Source: Ruminococcus flavefaciens (lineage in GTDB: Bacteria > Bacillota > Clostridia > Oscillospirales > Ruminococcaceae). From it: 64,000 nt of DNA. The first letter of the stretch is position 1, and every line of letters starts with the position of its first letter. Shown piece after piece: positions 33,856-43,124 of this stretch. Under the pieces are notes generated by a model. That model was not told the DNA's origin, ran no database searches, and saw nothing but the letters and a program-made list of their open reading frames with translations. The translations under genes were made by a program, and so were the position numbers. The DNA is taken from the NCBI RefSeq assembly GCF_900116855.1, contig NZ_UETD01000003.1:248001-312000 (forward strand). The letters run 5' to 3'.

Positions 33856-35556
33856 TTGCTCAATAAAGGATTCGTCCTTGAAAACAGATACAAGATCGTC
33901 AATATTGCGGGTAAGGGCGGTACCTCCGTTGTATACAGAGCCGTTGACCTGAAAGCCAACAACGCTCAGCGTGCGGTAAAGGAGGTCATGAAGACCAACG
34001 GTGCCGACGCCTATAATGCAAGGCAGGAGTCACTGCTCATCAAGGAATTCTGCGAAAAGGACGTAAAGAACTCCTACTTCCCCAATATCATCGAGATAAT
34101 CGACAACAAGCCCGAGGCTTTGTATATAGTTCAGGACTACATCGACGGCGTATCCATGGAAAAGCTCCTTGCATACGACCCATTCCGCCACAAGACCGTT
34201 CTCAGGTATGCCAAGGATATCTGCTCGGTAATGTCGTTCATACACAAGTGCGGAATGATACACAGCGATATGAAGCCCGACAATATCATGGTAGTAAGAA
34301 ATTACGATGATTTTGAGAATATGAAGCGCTCCGACAAGTACGGAAAGCTCAAATTCATCGACTTCGGTTCCGTTATCGAAAGAAGACAGGGTACCTTTGC
34401 CTATACTCCTGCCTATGCCGCCCCCGAGCAGTTCAACAAGGAGGAACTGGACGAGAGGACGGATATTTTCAATATCGGCGCTACCCTGTATCATATGCTC
34501 ACGGGCAAAAAGCCCCTGAACGTCTCTGCCAACGGAAAGCTGGTAAGCTCCGCCGAGAGGTTCACATTCGGAAAGGGCATGAACTCCGCTCTCGTCAGGA
34601 TAATCAAGAAGTGCGTCAACGAGGACAGGAGCAAGAGATATCCCAGCTGTGACGAGCTCTATGACGCTCTATACAAGGCTGAGAACCATACCTACGCAAG
34701 AGCTGCGGGCATATTCGCAGGCATTGCGGCAGTATTTCTCGGCTTCTCATTCTTTGCAGGGACTATGGCAAACAAGAGCAGGAGCGAGGACTTCAACAAG
34801 CTGGTGGAAAGAGCCGAAAACTCCAACGAATACACCGAGAGGGCTGCTGCCTTTGAGGATGTCATAAATGCCGACGGCTCCTATGCCGACGCCTATCTGA
34901 AGCTCATAGAGCTTTACAAGACGGATATGGTATTCGACGAGAAGGAGACAGGTCAGATACTTACTCTCATAAACGAGAATATAAACGAGCTGAAAAAGGA
35001 CCCGCAGTATGAGGAGGTAGCCTACGAGCTGGGCATACTCTACTGGTATTACTATTTCTACGGAAGCGAGGGCGACAGCACCAAGCAGAACGGAAGCACC
35101 ACCGGCAGGATCGCCGCAGTAAAGTGGTTCAAGGAGGCTCAGACCGACAACTTCAAAAAGTACGACTCGGATAAATACGATATAGCAAGAGTTTACTGCG
35201 CTATCGGCGACTTCTACTCTCAGACCCAGAAAAAGGAGAACGAGCTGCTCAAGAAGAACTTCTCCGCTGATCTCTGGGCGAGCATGAATGAGCTGGATTC
35301 GCTTATAGAGGAGGCTAATGCAGGCTCGGAGATAATAATCCTCGAGACATACAAGACCCTCATAAACTTAGAAAACACCAACATGAACGATTTCGCAAAG
35401 TCGGGTATCTCCTATGACGAGCAGAGGAGCTTCCTTGACAACATCAAAGCAAAGACCGAGAAGATAAATGCCGTCGATGACCGTGCTGCGGAGGCTAAGG
35501 AGTACATCCTCAGCTTCTATGACAGGATCATCGAGAGCATCAACGGCTCGGAATAA
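33856..35556 (+). CDS. Membrane Ser/Thr protein kinase with TPR-like outer domain
   Basis: 566 residues from TTG 33856 (AGGAGA upstream). Kinase domain: Gly loop GKGGTSVVYRA, Lys 42 in AVKEV, catalytic loop HSDMKPDN (136-143; Ser in place of the usual Arg, so regulation by activation-loop phosphorylation may differ), DFG at 169-171, APEQ. Membrane segment at about 285-305, then a helical extracellular or periplasm-side domain with TPR-like pairs. Pairs with the PP2C and FHA proteins as a Hanks-type signalling unit. Confidence 0.93.
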   Translation: MLNKGFVLENRYKIVNIAGKGGTSVVYRAVDLKANNAQRAVKEVMKTNGADAYNARQESLLIKEFCEKDVKNSYFPNIIEIIDNKPEALYIVQDYIDGVSMEKLLAYDPFRHKTVLRYAKDICSVMSFIHKCGMIHSDMKPDNIMVVRNYDDFENMKRSDKYGKLKFIDFGSVIERRQGTFAYTPAYAAPEQFNKEELDERTDIFNIGATLYHMLTGKKPLNVSANGKLVSSAERFTFGKGMNSALVRIIKKCVNEDRSKRYPSCDELYDALYKAENHTYARAAGIFAGIAAVFLGFSFFAGTMANKSRSEDFNKLVERAENSNEYTERAAAFEDVINADGSYADAYLKLIELYKTDMVFDEKETGQILTLINENINELKKDPQYEEVAYELGILYWYYYFYGSEGDSTKQNGSTTGRIAAVKWFKEAQTDNFKKYDSDKYDIARVYCAIGDFYSQTQKKENELLKKNFSADLWASMNELDSLIEEANAGSEIIILETYKTLINLENTNMNDFAKSGISYDEQRSFLDNIKAKTEKINAVDDRAAEAKEYILSFYDRIIESINGSE

Positions 35557-35567
35557 GGAGGGACGGC

Positions 35568-35969
35568 ATGAATTCTTTTTACTGGCAGCTGATATCACAG
35601 ATATCTCTCGGTATCGGACTTGTGCTGCTCCTTATCGCAGTCATAATCACAATAAGATTCAGAGTCATATCAAATCTGGTCTCGGAGTTCACCTCAAAGG
35701 GCGTTACTGCCGAGAAAGGCTTGCAGACGCAATCTGTCAGCAGGTCAATGAGGGTCTCGGACGAGATATTTGCTGATGAGAACATCGACGATAACAAGGA
35801 CGGGGATATTATCACCGTCGTTGTGGGACATAAACCCAAGGACAATATAAGTGACACCGTAGTAGTCGGAACGACTACGGGCGGTCAGAACGACTTCAGG
35901 ATAGTCAGGAACATACTGCTCATAAATGCAGATGTGGACGTTATCGACAACGGCGGCAGAAAAAGATGA
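35568..35969 (+). CDS. Small membrane protein in the kinase operon
   Basis: 133 residues. One membrane segment near the N-terminus (SLGIGLVLLLIAVIITI), then a charged, probably cytosolic tail (TVVVGTTTGGQNDF) with several Thr, so it is a possible phosphorylation or FHA target. No family recognised. It overlaps the next gene by 4 bases. Confidence 0.75.
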   Translation: MNSFYWQLISQISLGIGLVLLLIAVIITIRFRVISNLVSEFTSKGVTAEKGLQTQSVSRSMRVSDEIFADENIDDNKDGDIITVVVGHKPKDNISDTVVVGTTTGGQNDFRIVRNILLINADVDVIDNGGRKR

Positions 35970-36907
35970 GATACGGACGATCAGCTGCTGTCTGCACAGG
36001 ACTTATAATATGTCAGGCTGCGGTATGCACCATGCAGTCGCAGGCTTATGACGCTCCCTCGGGGATCGGGCTTTCACTTGGCAGCGCCGAGGTGGACAGG
36101 GCTTCTCTGGCTGAGAACGACCTTGTGGAGATACCCATATACATCAGCAACAATCCGGGTTTTACCTCGCTGAATATGATAATCGTTCTGGACGAGGGAC
36201 TGAGGTTCGACGATGAAGTGGATGTATCTCTTACTGCCGACGGTTTTGCAGGCGTAAATATGTACCGCTGTGACGATTCGGGAAGAATGCTTTCAGCCTG
36301 CTTCGAGGTGCCGAAGAGACATAGGTTCACCGATGACGGCGAGATAGGAAGGCTCAGGATAAGAGTTGACGGAAACGTCCCTGACGGCTGGTACGGCGCT
36401 TCATTCGCTGAGAGCGGCGGAAACTTCAATATGAAGATATTCACATACAATGATATGGACGCGGAGTTCGGTGCCGAATGCTTTTCACTTCTGGAGGGCG
36501 GCGGCATCACAGTCGGAAATGCGGCTGCTCCCGTCAATGTGCAGGAGGAAAGACCTGCCGATAACGGAGATATACAGAGGTCTCAGCCCTCACAGGACAC
36601 AGAAGCAGAGGAAAGCGGCTCTCCGCAGGAGAATACGGACAGTCTTGTCACTACGGCTGCTGCTGTGACTTCGGCTGTTACCGCTTCTGCATCTGTGACC
36701 ACGACCGTTTCTTCATCAGCAGCGACAACTACTGCTGAGTCAACCACAATAAAAACATCAGCTTCTGCGGAAGCTTCTTCGACCACAAACGCCATACCGG
36801 GCGAGACCGAAACAAGAAAAAGGGGCGGACTGCCCTTTCCCGTTATTGCTGCGGCTGTCATCGCGGCAGCGGCGGCTGTAGGTCTGGTCTCGAGAAAAAG
36901 GAGGTAG
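35966..36907 (+). CDS. Membrane-anchored cohesin-like protein
   Basis: 313 residues. Signal peptide (about 1-27), one domain of about 150 residues, Ser/Thr linker (about 195-285), membrane segment PFPVIAAAVIAAAAAVGL and basic tail RKRR. The domain has the cohesin pattern: V.IPIYISNNPGFTSLNMIIVLDEGLRF (cohesin 'EIPVYF....N.DF.F.YD...L'), then LSACFEV, GEIGRLRIRVDGNVPDGWYG and LLEGGGITV, as in cohesin 'DGVFAKIRATV', 'GY..F.E.G' and 'FIDGGV.V'. Cohesins bind dockerins. No scaffoldin repeats, so this would be a single-cohesin anchor. Strongly suggested by pattern, not proven; it overlaps the preceding gene and lies in the kinase operon. Confidence 0.65.
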   Translation: MRYGRSAAVCTGLIICQAAVCTMQSQAYDAPSGIGLSLGSAEVDRASLAENDLVEIPIYISNNPGFTSLNMIIVLDEGLRFDDEVDVSLTADGFAGVNMYRCDDSGRMLSACFEVPKRHRFTDDGEIGRLRIRVDGNVPDGWYGASFAESGGNFNMKIFTYNDMDAEFGAECFSLLEGGGITVGNAAAPVNVQEERPADNGDIQRSQPSQDTEAEESGSPQENTDSLVTTAAAVTSAVTASASVTTTVSSSAATTTAESTTIKTSASAEASSTTNAIPGETETRKRGGLPFPVIAAAVIAAAAAVGLVSRKRR

Positions 36908-36913
36908 ATCGGG

Positions 36914-39900
36914 ATGAATAACGGCATCTTTGATTTCAGGAAAAAAATAGCTTTTGCGGCAGCTCTTTTGTTCGTGTCGCATACGCTTTACAGTCTGCCT
37001 GCCGCGGAGGCAGCTGCGGCAGTTATGCCCACTGCCGATATGCACCCCACAGCGGCTCAGGAGGAAAATGAGCCCGATATGCAGACGGAGGAGTATACCG
37101 TTACCTTCGTCAATCATACTGTCAGCAAAGCGGACTACGCTCAGCTTGTATACAAGCTGTTCGGACCTGATGTAAGACACAGCTATGAGGACTGGAACGC
37201 CACAGGTACCATAACAGCAGCATACGGCGCAGAGCCGAGCAACGATAAAATGGCTGTCGGCGAGTATATCTACAAGAGAAATACCGGAAAGGAAGCCGAG
37301 CTGGGCGATAATAACATAGTTCTGGAGACCTATGCTGTCATAAACGGCAGGGAAGCCTTTGAGAATGAGGTGGAGTTCTCGGGGCTTGTTGAGGGAAGCT
37401 ACTGTCTCATCGGCGGCGAGTTTTATGTGACCCCAAAGAACAACTACGTCATCGGCGGAGACACCGCGCCTCAGACCATAGCTGTAAACGGCAATATAAA
37501 CCTTCAGAAGAAAAATGAGAATACCGATGAGGAGACCTACACCATTGCTGTTTCCGACAGCCTTGGATTTGATGTGGCGCCCAGAAGATTTACCATAAAT
37601 ACCGGCGGAGAAGATATCTCTATCTTCATGAACGGAAAATATTATCATTCGGGTTCGTCCTTCAAGTGGAAGGAAGCCGGCTCTATCATGCTGGGTTCGC
37701 TCTCAGCTGTCAGAATGACGGTTTACTGCGGAGAAGACAGCTTCACCCGCAGCACTGCCAACGGCTGGTTCAGCTTCTCGAATGTGCTTGCCAATGAAGC
37801 TATGGGATTCAGGAACAACGCTGATATAAGAGTCAGCATCGTTCCGAAACACGTTAATGTTGTTTTCAATTTTGAAGATGACGAGGAGCGCTCAGGCATA
37901 AGCAGGACTTTTGACGTAACAGGTGCGGGATCAGATGCCTGCTTCCGAGTTCCCTATCTTGAGGACGGCAATTACTACCTTGCTGAGTACGAATACGGCG
38001 GGACCGAAACCGTAAACGAAAGCACTATGTACGATGATATCGTCGCAGGCAACAGGTTTTTCAGCATTCCCGCAAAGGACGGCAACAATACCATAACCCT
38101 CACATACAGGAAGTTCGACCGATACGGGGATTATGACTATGAGCCCGAGACGGATATCACAAAGAGAAGCGATCACTGCTATACCATTGACAGCTTCCCG
38201 AGCAGCACACTTATGACATTTCCTCCCGAGTTCGGAGACAGTGTCATCGTATATGACTATTTCGGCGGCAGCAGCGCGGACGGTTCCAATTACGGAAAGT
38301 ATCTGATCGACAGCAACAATAAGAAATTCATCGTAAACACCAATGTTATGAATGACCTGCATTTCTTCCTTGTAAAGGATATCCTCAGGAAGAATAACGG
38401 TGTCGTAAATGTGCTCGACGGAAGCATCTGCTTCTATATCGATAAGAGCGCTCCCTCCTCCGCGGCAAAGGACGCTGACACTGATCAGCCCATCGACCGC
38501 GATAAGTGGACGGGAAAGGACGGTCTGAGAGTTTCACTTGATGTTACTGATACAGAGGAATGTCCTCTTGCAGACAATTCCGGCGACAAGAACAGGGCGG
38601 AGTCGGTGCGTGAGGTATACGACAAGTATATCAACGCTCCTACGGTAAATAAGCAGGAGATACGCTCTGTTATCGTTGGAGATCACAGATTTGACAGACC
38701 CGAGGGCGGCTGGGAGACTGCCGATGCACTCAGCGGATATATCGAGAACAGTGAGATACTGACTGCTGAAAAGAAAGCAGTTGAACTCCTCAAGAATACC
38801 GATCTTGCGGAGCTTGGTGTGATAACAGGGGAGCAGGGCGACAGTTATTACTACTATAAGAAGCTTCTCAGGGAAGGCATCTGTGATGAGGTCGAAAAAA
38901 AGCTCAGCCCCGAGCTTGCTGACCTTGATACCAAGCTGAAGGCTCTCAAAAAGGAAAAGAACGATTTTGAGACAGAACGCGAGCTGGAGCTGGCAAAGGA
39001 AGCTGAGGAGAGAGATGCTGTCCTTCTCGAAAAGCTTGAGACCACGGGCGGCTCGATAGACAAGAAGATCACAAATGCTCAGAAGGCTTATGACGCAGCG
39101 GCAAAGGAAATATCAGAGTTCAAGTCAGCTGCTGACAGCTACAGAAATGCTGTTGCAAGGGCTGAGAGCAGCTATAAGTCGGTGCCTGTGCTGTCATTTG
39201 ACGAGGAAAACCAGAAGTTCATCATTACTCTGAATGCCTCCGAGGCGTATAAGAACAGCATTTTCTCTGAGGAGATGCCCGTTTTTGCTGTGGACAACAG
39301 CGGCAATGAGGGAAGTGCAGACGAAAGATCGGACAGGATATACATAAACTACGACGGCGCAGCTCCCACTATCAGCGGCAGCAGCATAAACGTAAGCAAT
39401 GCTGTTGAGAGACAGGGAACTGACGGAGTAAAGGAGTATATCCTCAGGGACGGAAGCGGTATCTCTGTCTCCGTCACTGACGACATCAGCGGTGAAGGCG
39501 GCGACATAAGCGGTATCGGTGTTGATTCCGTAATGTGGAAGCTGGGTGAGGAGACTCACGGCATGATATTCGCTGACGGAGAGTACAGAGACATCGTCAG
39601 CGCAAACGATATAAACGGCAGGAATCTTGTGTCGGATATCAGCATATATGCAAAGGACAGACTCGGCAATGCCGGAGAGCTCAGCAGTATGGACGCGGGC
39701 GAGAAATTCCGCATTATCATCGACTCGGCTATTCCCGAGGCGAATATCAGCGATATCTCGGACGAGGATAAGCGCCGGAAAGGTGACGGAAACAAGGTCT
39801 GGTACGGAGCGTACAGCGATGTAAAGATACAGCTCAGAGCTCTCGATCCCAATCCCGATGTGTGTTCGGGTCTGAACAAGCTCATTATAAGTATCAACGG

Positions 39901-42598
39901 CAGAACTACCGAGCTGAGGCTTTCTTCCTCGGATATAAGCGCAGAGGCGCTTGGAAGGGGAGAGTACTATATCTCCTTTGAGGAGGATACTGCGGAGGAC
40001 AGCTTCAATGCATACCTCAGAAGCAGCACGGATGAGAGTTATATCATCCCTCTCGGAACAGGCTATTACAGACTTGGCAGGAGAGACGACGGAAGCTATG
40101 ATACCGACTCTGCGGACAGCGGCGGTATCTCCGTTAAATTCAGAGCTGTGGATCTGGCAGGACTTGAAAGCTCCGAACACGAGCAGAAGGTATTCCTTGA
40201 TCTGGAGGACCCCACCATCGAGGGCGTTTACTTCGGAGATGAAAATATTATCAATAATGAAGGCGGCGTGAAGTTCTCGGTGTTCTCGGCAGACGAGACC
40301 CGTTTGCGTATCGCAGTAGGCGGCAGGGTGCCGCTTTCGGGAATCAAGTCACTTACAGTGACTCTCAGGAATACAGATGGCTCTAAGTACGGTGAGGCAG
40401 CTGTTGAAAAAACAGGCACAAGAGAGTGGACAGCGGCTATTCCTGTGGATTTCCGTGGAACCGTCACAGTGTGTGCAGAGAGCAATGTACTGAGAAACTC
40501 CGATACTATCGAGACCTACGGCATCATTACAGAGAGCAGCGGTCAGCATGAAATGAATGCATCCGCTTCAGTGATACTGCCTCAAACCACTCACAGAGAT
40601 AATAACAACAGACCGCTGTACAGCGAGGATATCGACATAAGGTTCGCAGTAACGGACGGATATTCCGGACTGAGCTCCATAACCGTAACTCCCTCTGTAG
40701 GCAGCGGCGATACAGTTACGATCAACAGAGACGGAAGCTTTGGCAGCGGAAATGCAGTCTGGAATGCCGACAGCACATACTATAACCTTGTAAACGGCAT
40801 GACAGGCTCAATGCGTTTCAGCGGAAACAGCAACGGCAGCAGCGTTGTTCTCGGATATTCGGACAATGCAGGTCACGGCAGCGATAATGCTGTTGAGGCA
40901 GAGTTCAGCATAGACAAGACCGATCCGAGAGTGGACGTGGTCTTTGCCGATCAGAATAACGGCGGAGATCAGGATCACAAGAATATCTACCGCTCATCAA
41001 GAAGGGCAGTCGTTACCGTTACCGAGCGCAACTTCAGCGAAAGTCTGGTAAATGTCACTGTGAACGGCGCCGAAAGGACTCTCAGATGGGAGCTCACAGG
41101 CGGTACCGCAGGCACAGATACAGCACAGTACAGCGCTCCCATCGACTTTGAAGACGACGGTGTATACAACCTTGTCGTAAAGTGTACAGACCTTGCAGGC
41201 AGAGCTTCAAACGAGTTCACCTCCGAGACCTTCACCATCGACAAGACAGCTCCCACGCTCAATGTCGGCATTGACAAGAGCATAGAGAATGACCACTACT
41301 ACCATGACAATATGACCATGACCCTGAGAATTACCGATGATAACTTCGATCCTTCGAGGATAAATGTTTCGGGAACTCTCAACGGAAGCGCAGAGGGCTT
41401 CCCGAAAATGTCGGACTGGACCGCTGTGGGCAAGGACCATGTGGCTTCCATAAGGTTCGACAGGGACGGTGAATACTCGCTGAACGTTTCGGGCAGAGAT
41501 ATGGCAGGCAATACCCTCGATTCTTACAGCAGCCGATTCTGCATAGACACCACCGCCCCCAAGATCGCTATCGGAGAGGTGGAAAAGGCTAACGGCGGTG
41601 ATGAGATCAGACCGCGTATCCGCTTCAACGACACCAACCTCGACAGAGACAGCATAAAGATCACCCTTGAGGGCGCAAAGCGCGGAAAGAACCTTCCCTA
41701 TGACGGCGAGTTCGTTGAGACCTCTGAGGGACTGGATTACGTCTTTGACAATTTCCCGGCACGAAAGAACTACGATGACATCTACACCATAAAGGCGAGC
41801 GCCAAGGATAATGCGGAAAATCAGCTGGAAACACAGGTCCGCTTCTCCGTAAACAGATTCGGCTCTACATTTGAGTTCGACGAAGATACACAGAAGCTGG
41901 CGAACAAGTATATCTCCAAGGAAAAGGACATTATCCTCACAGAGTACAACGTTGACAAGCACTCCGATAAGAGCACTGTATTCATCACCAAGGATTCTGA
42001 GATGATAGAGCTGACCGAAGGGGAGGATTACTCCGTTGAGCACGTCGGCGGCGGTAATGAGTGGTCTGAGTACAAGTATACTATCTACGCCAAGAACTTT
42101 GAGAGTGACGCAAGGTATACAGTATCAGTCCATTCTGTTGACGCGGCAGGAAATATCAATATCAGCGACTCTGATAAGAAACAGGCTGAGCTTACGTTCT
42201 GCGTTGACAAGACCAAGCCCCTGTGTATACCGATCAATATCAGCGATAACCGCGCATACAAGGGCGAGAACTACACAGCCCGTCTTTCTGTCACGGATAA
42301 TATCGAGCTCAAGGGCGTTGAGGTGTTCATTGACGGAAACAGAGCGGCATCGAGGATGGACAATGATGAATGCGTATTCGATATCCCAAATTCTTCCCGT
42401 GCTCAGGATATAAAGATCGTTCTGACGGATATGGCTGATAACGAGATAGAATACACATACAAGAACGTTCTTGTTACCACAAACGTAGCAAGGCTCCTTG
42501 TCCGCAAGACATGGGTCAAGGTAACAGGAGCTGCGGCAGTTCTCCTTGCAGGAGCAGGTGCATTCCTTATCAGAAGAAGGAAGAAGAGACTGCTGTGA
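36914..42598 (+). CDS. Giant Ig-like repeat surface protein with coiled coil
   Basis: 1,894 residues. Signal peptide (1-30), a unique N-terminal part (30-600), a helical, Lys/Glu-rich coiled-coil-like stretch at about 615-757, then a run of Ig-like modules closing with IDKTDPRVDV, IDKTAPTLNV, IDTTAPKIAI and VDKTKPLC, and a C-terminal membrane segment (VTGAAAVLLAGAGAFLI) with RRRKKRLL tail. It lies 7 bases after the cohesin-like gene and ends the kinase operon. Similar to the gene cut by the left window edge. Probably a large adhesin or sensor outside the membrane; function unknown. Confidence 0.87.
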   Translation: MNNGIFDFRKKIAFAAALLFVSHTLYSLPAAEAAAAVMPTADMHPTAAQEENEPDMQTEEYTVTFVNHTVSKADYAQLVYKLFGPDVRHSYEDWNATGTITAAYGAEPSNDKMAVGEYIYKRNTGKEAELGDNNIVLETYAVINGREAFENEVEFSGLVEGSYCLIGGEFYVTPKNNYVIGGDTAPQTIAVNGNINLQKKNENTDEETYTIAVSDSLGFDVAPRRFTINTGGEDISIFMNGKYYHSGSSFKWKEAGSIMLGSLSAVRMTVYCGEDSFTRSTANGWFSFSNVLANEAMGFRNNADIRVSIVPKHVNVVFNFEDDEERSGISRTFDVTGAGSDACFRVPYLEDGNYYLAEYEYGGTETVNESTMYDDIVAGNRFFSIPAKDGNNTITLTYRKFDRYGDYDYEPETDITKRSDHCYTIDSFPSSTLMTFPPEFGDSVIVYDYFGGSSADGSNYGKYLIDSNNKKFIVNTNVMNDLHFFLVKDILRKNNGVVNVLDGSICFYIDKSAPSSAAKDADTDQPIDRDKWTGKDGLRVSLDVTDTEECPLADNSGDKNRAESVREVYDKYINAPTVNKQEIRSVIVGDHRFDRPEGGWETADALSGYIENSEILTAEKKAVELLKNTDLAELGVITGEQGDSYYYYKKLLREGICDEVEKKLSPELADLDTKLKALKKEKNDFETERELELAKEAEERDAVLLEKLETTGGSIDKKITNAQKAYDAAAKEISEFKSAADSYRNAVARAESSYKSVPVLSFDEENQKFIITLNASEAYKNSIFSEEMPVFAVDNSGNEGSADERSDRIYINYDGAAPTISGSSINVSNAVERQGTDGVKEYILRDGSGISVSVTDDISGEGGDISGIGVDSVMWKLGEETHGMIFADGEYRDIVSANDINGRNLVSDISIYAKDRLGNAGELSSMDAGEKFRIIIDSAIPEANISDISDEDKRRKGDGNKVWYGAYSDVKIQLRALDPNPDVCSGLNKLIISINGRTTELRLSSSDISAEALGRGEYYISFEEDTAEDSFNAYLRSSTDESYIIPLGTGYYRLGRRDDGSYDTDSADSGGISVKFRAVDLAGLESSEHEQKVFLDLEDPTIEGVYFGDENIINNEGGVKFSVFSADETRLRIAVGGRVPLSGIKSLTVTLRNTDGSKYGEAAVEKTGTREWTAAIPVDFRGTVTVCAESNVLRNSDTIETYGIITESSGQHEMNASASVILPQTTHRDNNNRPLYSEDIDIRFAVTDGYSGLSSITVTPSVGSGDTVTINRDGSFGSGNAVWNADSTYYNLVNGMTGSMRFSGNSNGSSVVLGYSDNAGHGSDNAVEAEFSIDKTDPRVDVVFADQNNGGDQDHKNIYRSSRRAVVTVTERNFSESLVNVTVNGAERTLRWELTGGTAGTDTAQYSAPIDFEDDGVYNLVVKCTDLAGRASNEFTSETFTIDKTAPTLNVGIDKSIENDHYYHDNMTMTLRITDDNFDPSRINVSGTLNGSAEGFPKMSDWTAVGKDHVASIRFDRDGEYSLNVSGRDMAGNTLDSYSSRFCIDTTAPKIAIGEVEKANGGDEIRPRIRFNDTNLDRDSIKITLEGAKRGKNLPYDGEFVETSEGLDYVFDNFPARKNYDDIYTIKASAKDNAENQLETQVRFSVNRFGSTFEFDEDTQKLANKYISKEKDIILTEYNVDKHSDKSTVFITKDSEMIELTEGEDYSVEHVGGGNEWSEYKYTIYAKNFESDARYTVSVHSVDAAGNINISDSDKKQAELTFCVDKTKPLCIPINISDNRAYKGENYTARLSVTDNIELKGVEVFIDGNRAASRMDNDECVFDIPNSSRAQDIKIVLTDMADNEIEYTYKNVLVTTNVARLLVRKTWVKVTGAAAVLLAGAGAFLIRRRKKRLL

Positions 42599-42602
42599 TT
42601 TA

Positions 42603-42669
42603 GCCTTTAGCCCTTAGCCATCAGGAAGCGGCTTTGACGCTTAGTTATAGGGAGGATGATATCCGCCCT
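42603..42669. repeat. Dispersed intergenic repeat, copy A
   Basis: About 67 bases (GCCTTTAGCCCTTAGCCATC, AGGAAGCGGCTT..., GGAGGATGATATCCGCCC) that match a second copy at 47455-47520 at most positions. Includes an inverted repeat (GGAGGAT-GAT-ATCCGCC). Non-coding. The 526-base gap 42599-43124 has no gene and otherwise holds a terminator and the tandem repeats described separately. Confidence 0.7.
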
Positions 42670-42785
42670 ACTAACGGCTGAAGATGAGAATGAAGAATTA
42701 ATGTGTTTGCTTCGCTCATAATGCTAAATATTGTCGCCGAAGGCGACACCACAACTCTAAACCCAGATCATTATAAAACACAATG

Positions 42786-42820
42786 CCCCTGAGCGTTTTT
42801 ATAGCGCTCGGGGGTCTTTT
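42786..42820 (+). terminator. Terminator of the kinase/surface-protein operon
   Basis: CCCCTGAGCG / CGCTCGGGGG stem with one G-T pair, followed by TCTTTTT, 190 bases after the last stop codon. Confidence 0.8.
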
Positions 42821-42851
42821 TGTTGCAGGATATCAACATCGCTGCTCCTCA

Positions 42852-43072
42852 CTTGCTTTATTATCCATTTTATGCTATAAGCGGCGAGCCGCCGCCCCCT
42901 GTTTCGCGGCAGCGCTTTGCTGCTGGGAACTCTTATGCCGCGTCCCTTGCTTTATTATCCATTTTATGCTATAAGCGGCGAGCCGCCGCACCCTGTTTCG
43001 CGGCAACGCTTTGCTGCTGGGGAACTTTTATGCCGCGTCCCTTGCTTTATTATCCATTTTATGCTATACTAA
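42852..43072 (+). repeat. Tandem 94/95-bp repeats, each with a promoter core
   Basis: Two full units (42852-42945 and 42946-43040) and a third partial one (43041-43072). Each starts TTGCTTTATTATCCATTTTA, where TTGCTT, 17-bp spacer and TATAAG (TATACT in the last) form a sigma-A type promoter. Between them lies a GCGGC-GA-GCCGC hairpin. The third copy is placed to serve the gene at 43125. Confidence 0.8.
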
Positions 43073-43124
43073 TGTTTAGTGCGCCTTGCACTGAAATATC
43101 TTCACATTAGAAAAGGTGACCCGT

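Noticed and set aside
39194-40180. 328-residue open frame on the minus strand
   Set aside because: Opposite strand of the giant surface protein; no RBS and no recognisable domain.
36914-42598. LPxTG-type sortase signal on the giant surface protein
   Set aside because: The C-terminus has a hydrophobic segment and basic tail but no LPxTG-like motif, so simple membrane anchoring is the better call.
42820-43110. Proline/Ala/Cys-rich ORFs in the tandem repeats, and a possible CRISPR array
   Set aside because: Repeats are adjacent 94/95-bp units without variable spacers, and contain promoter cores; the ORFs only mirror the repeat.
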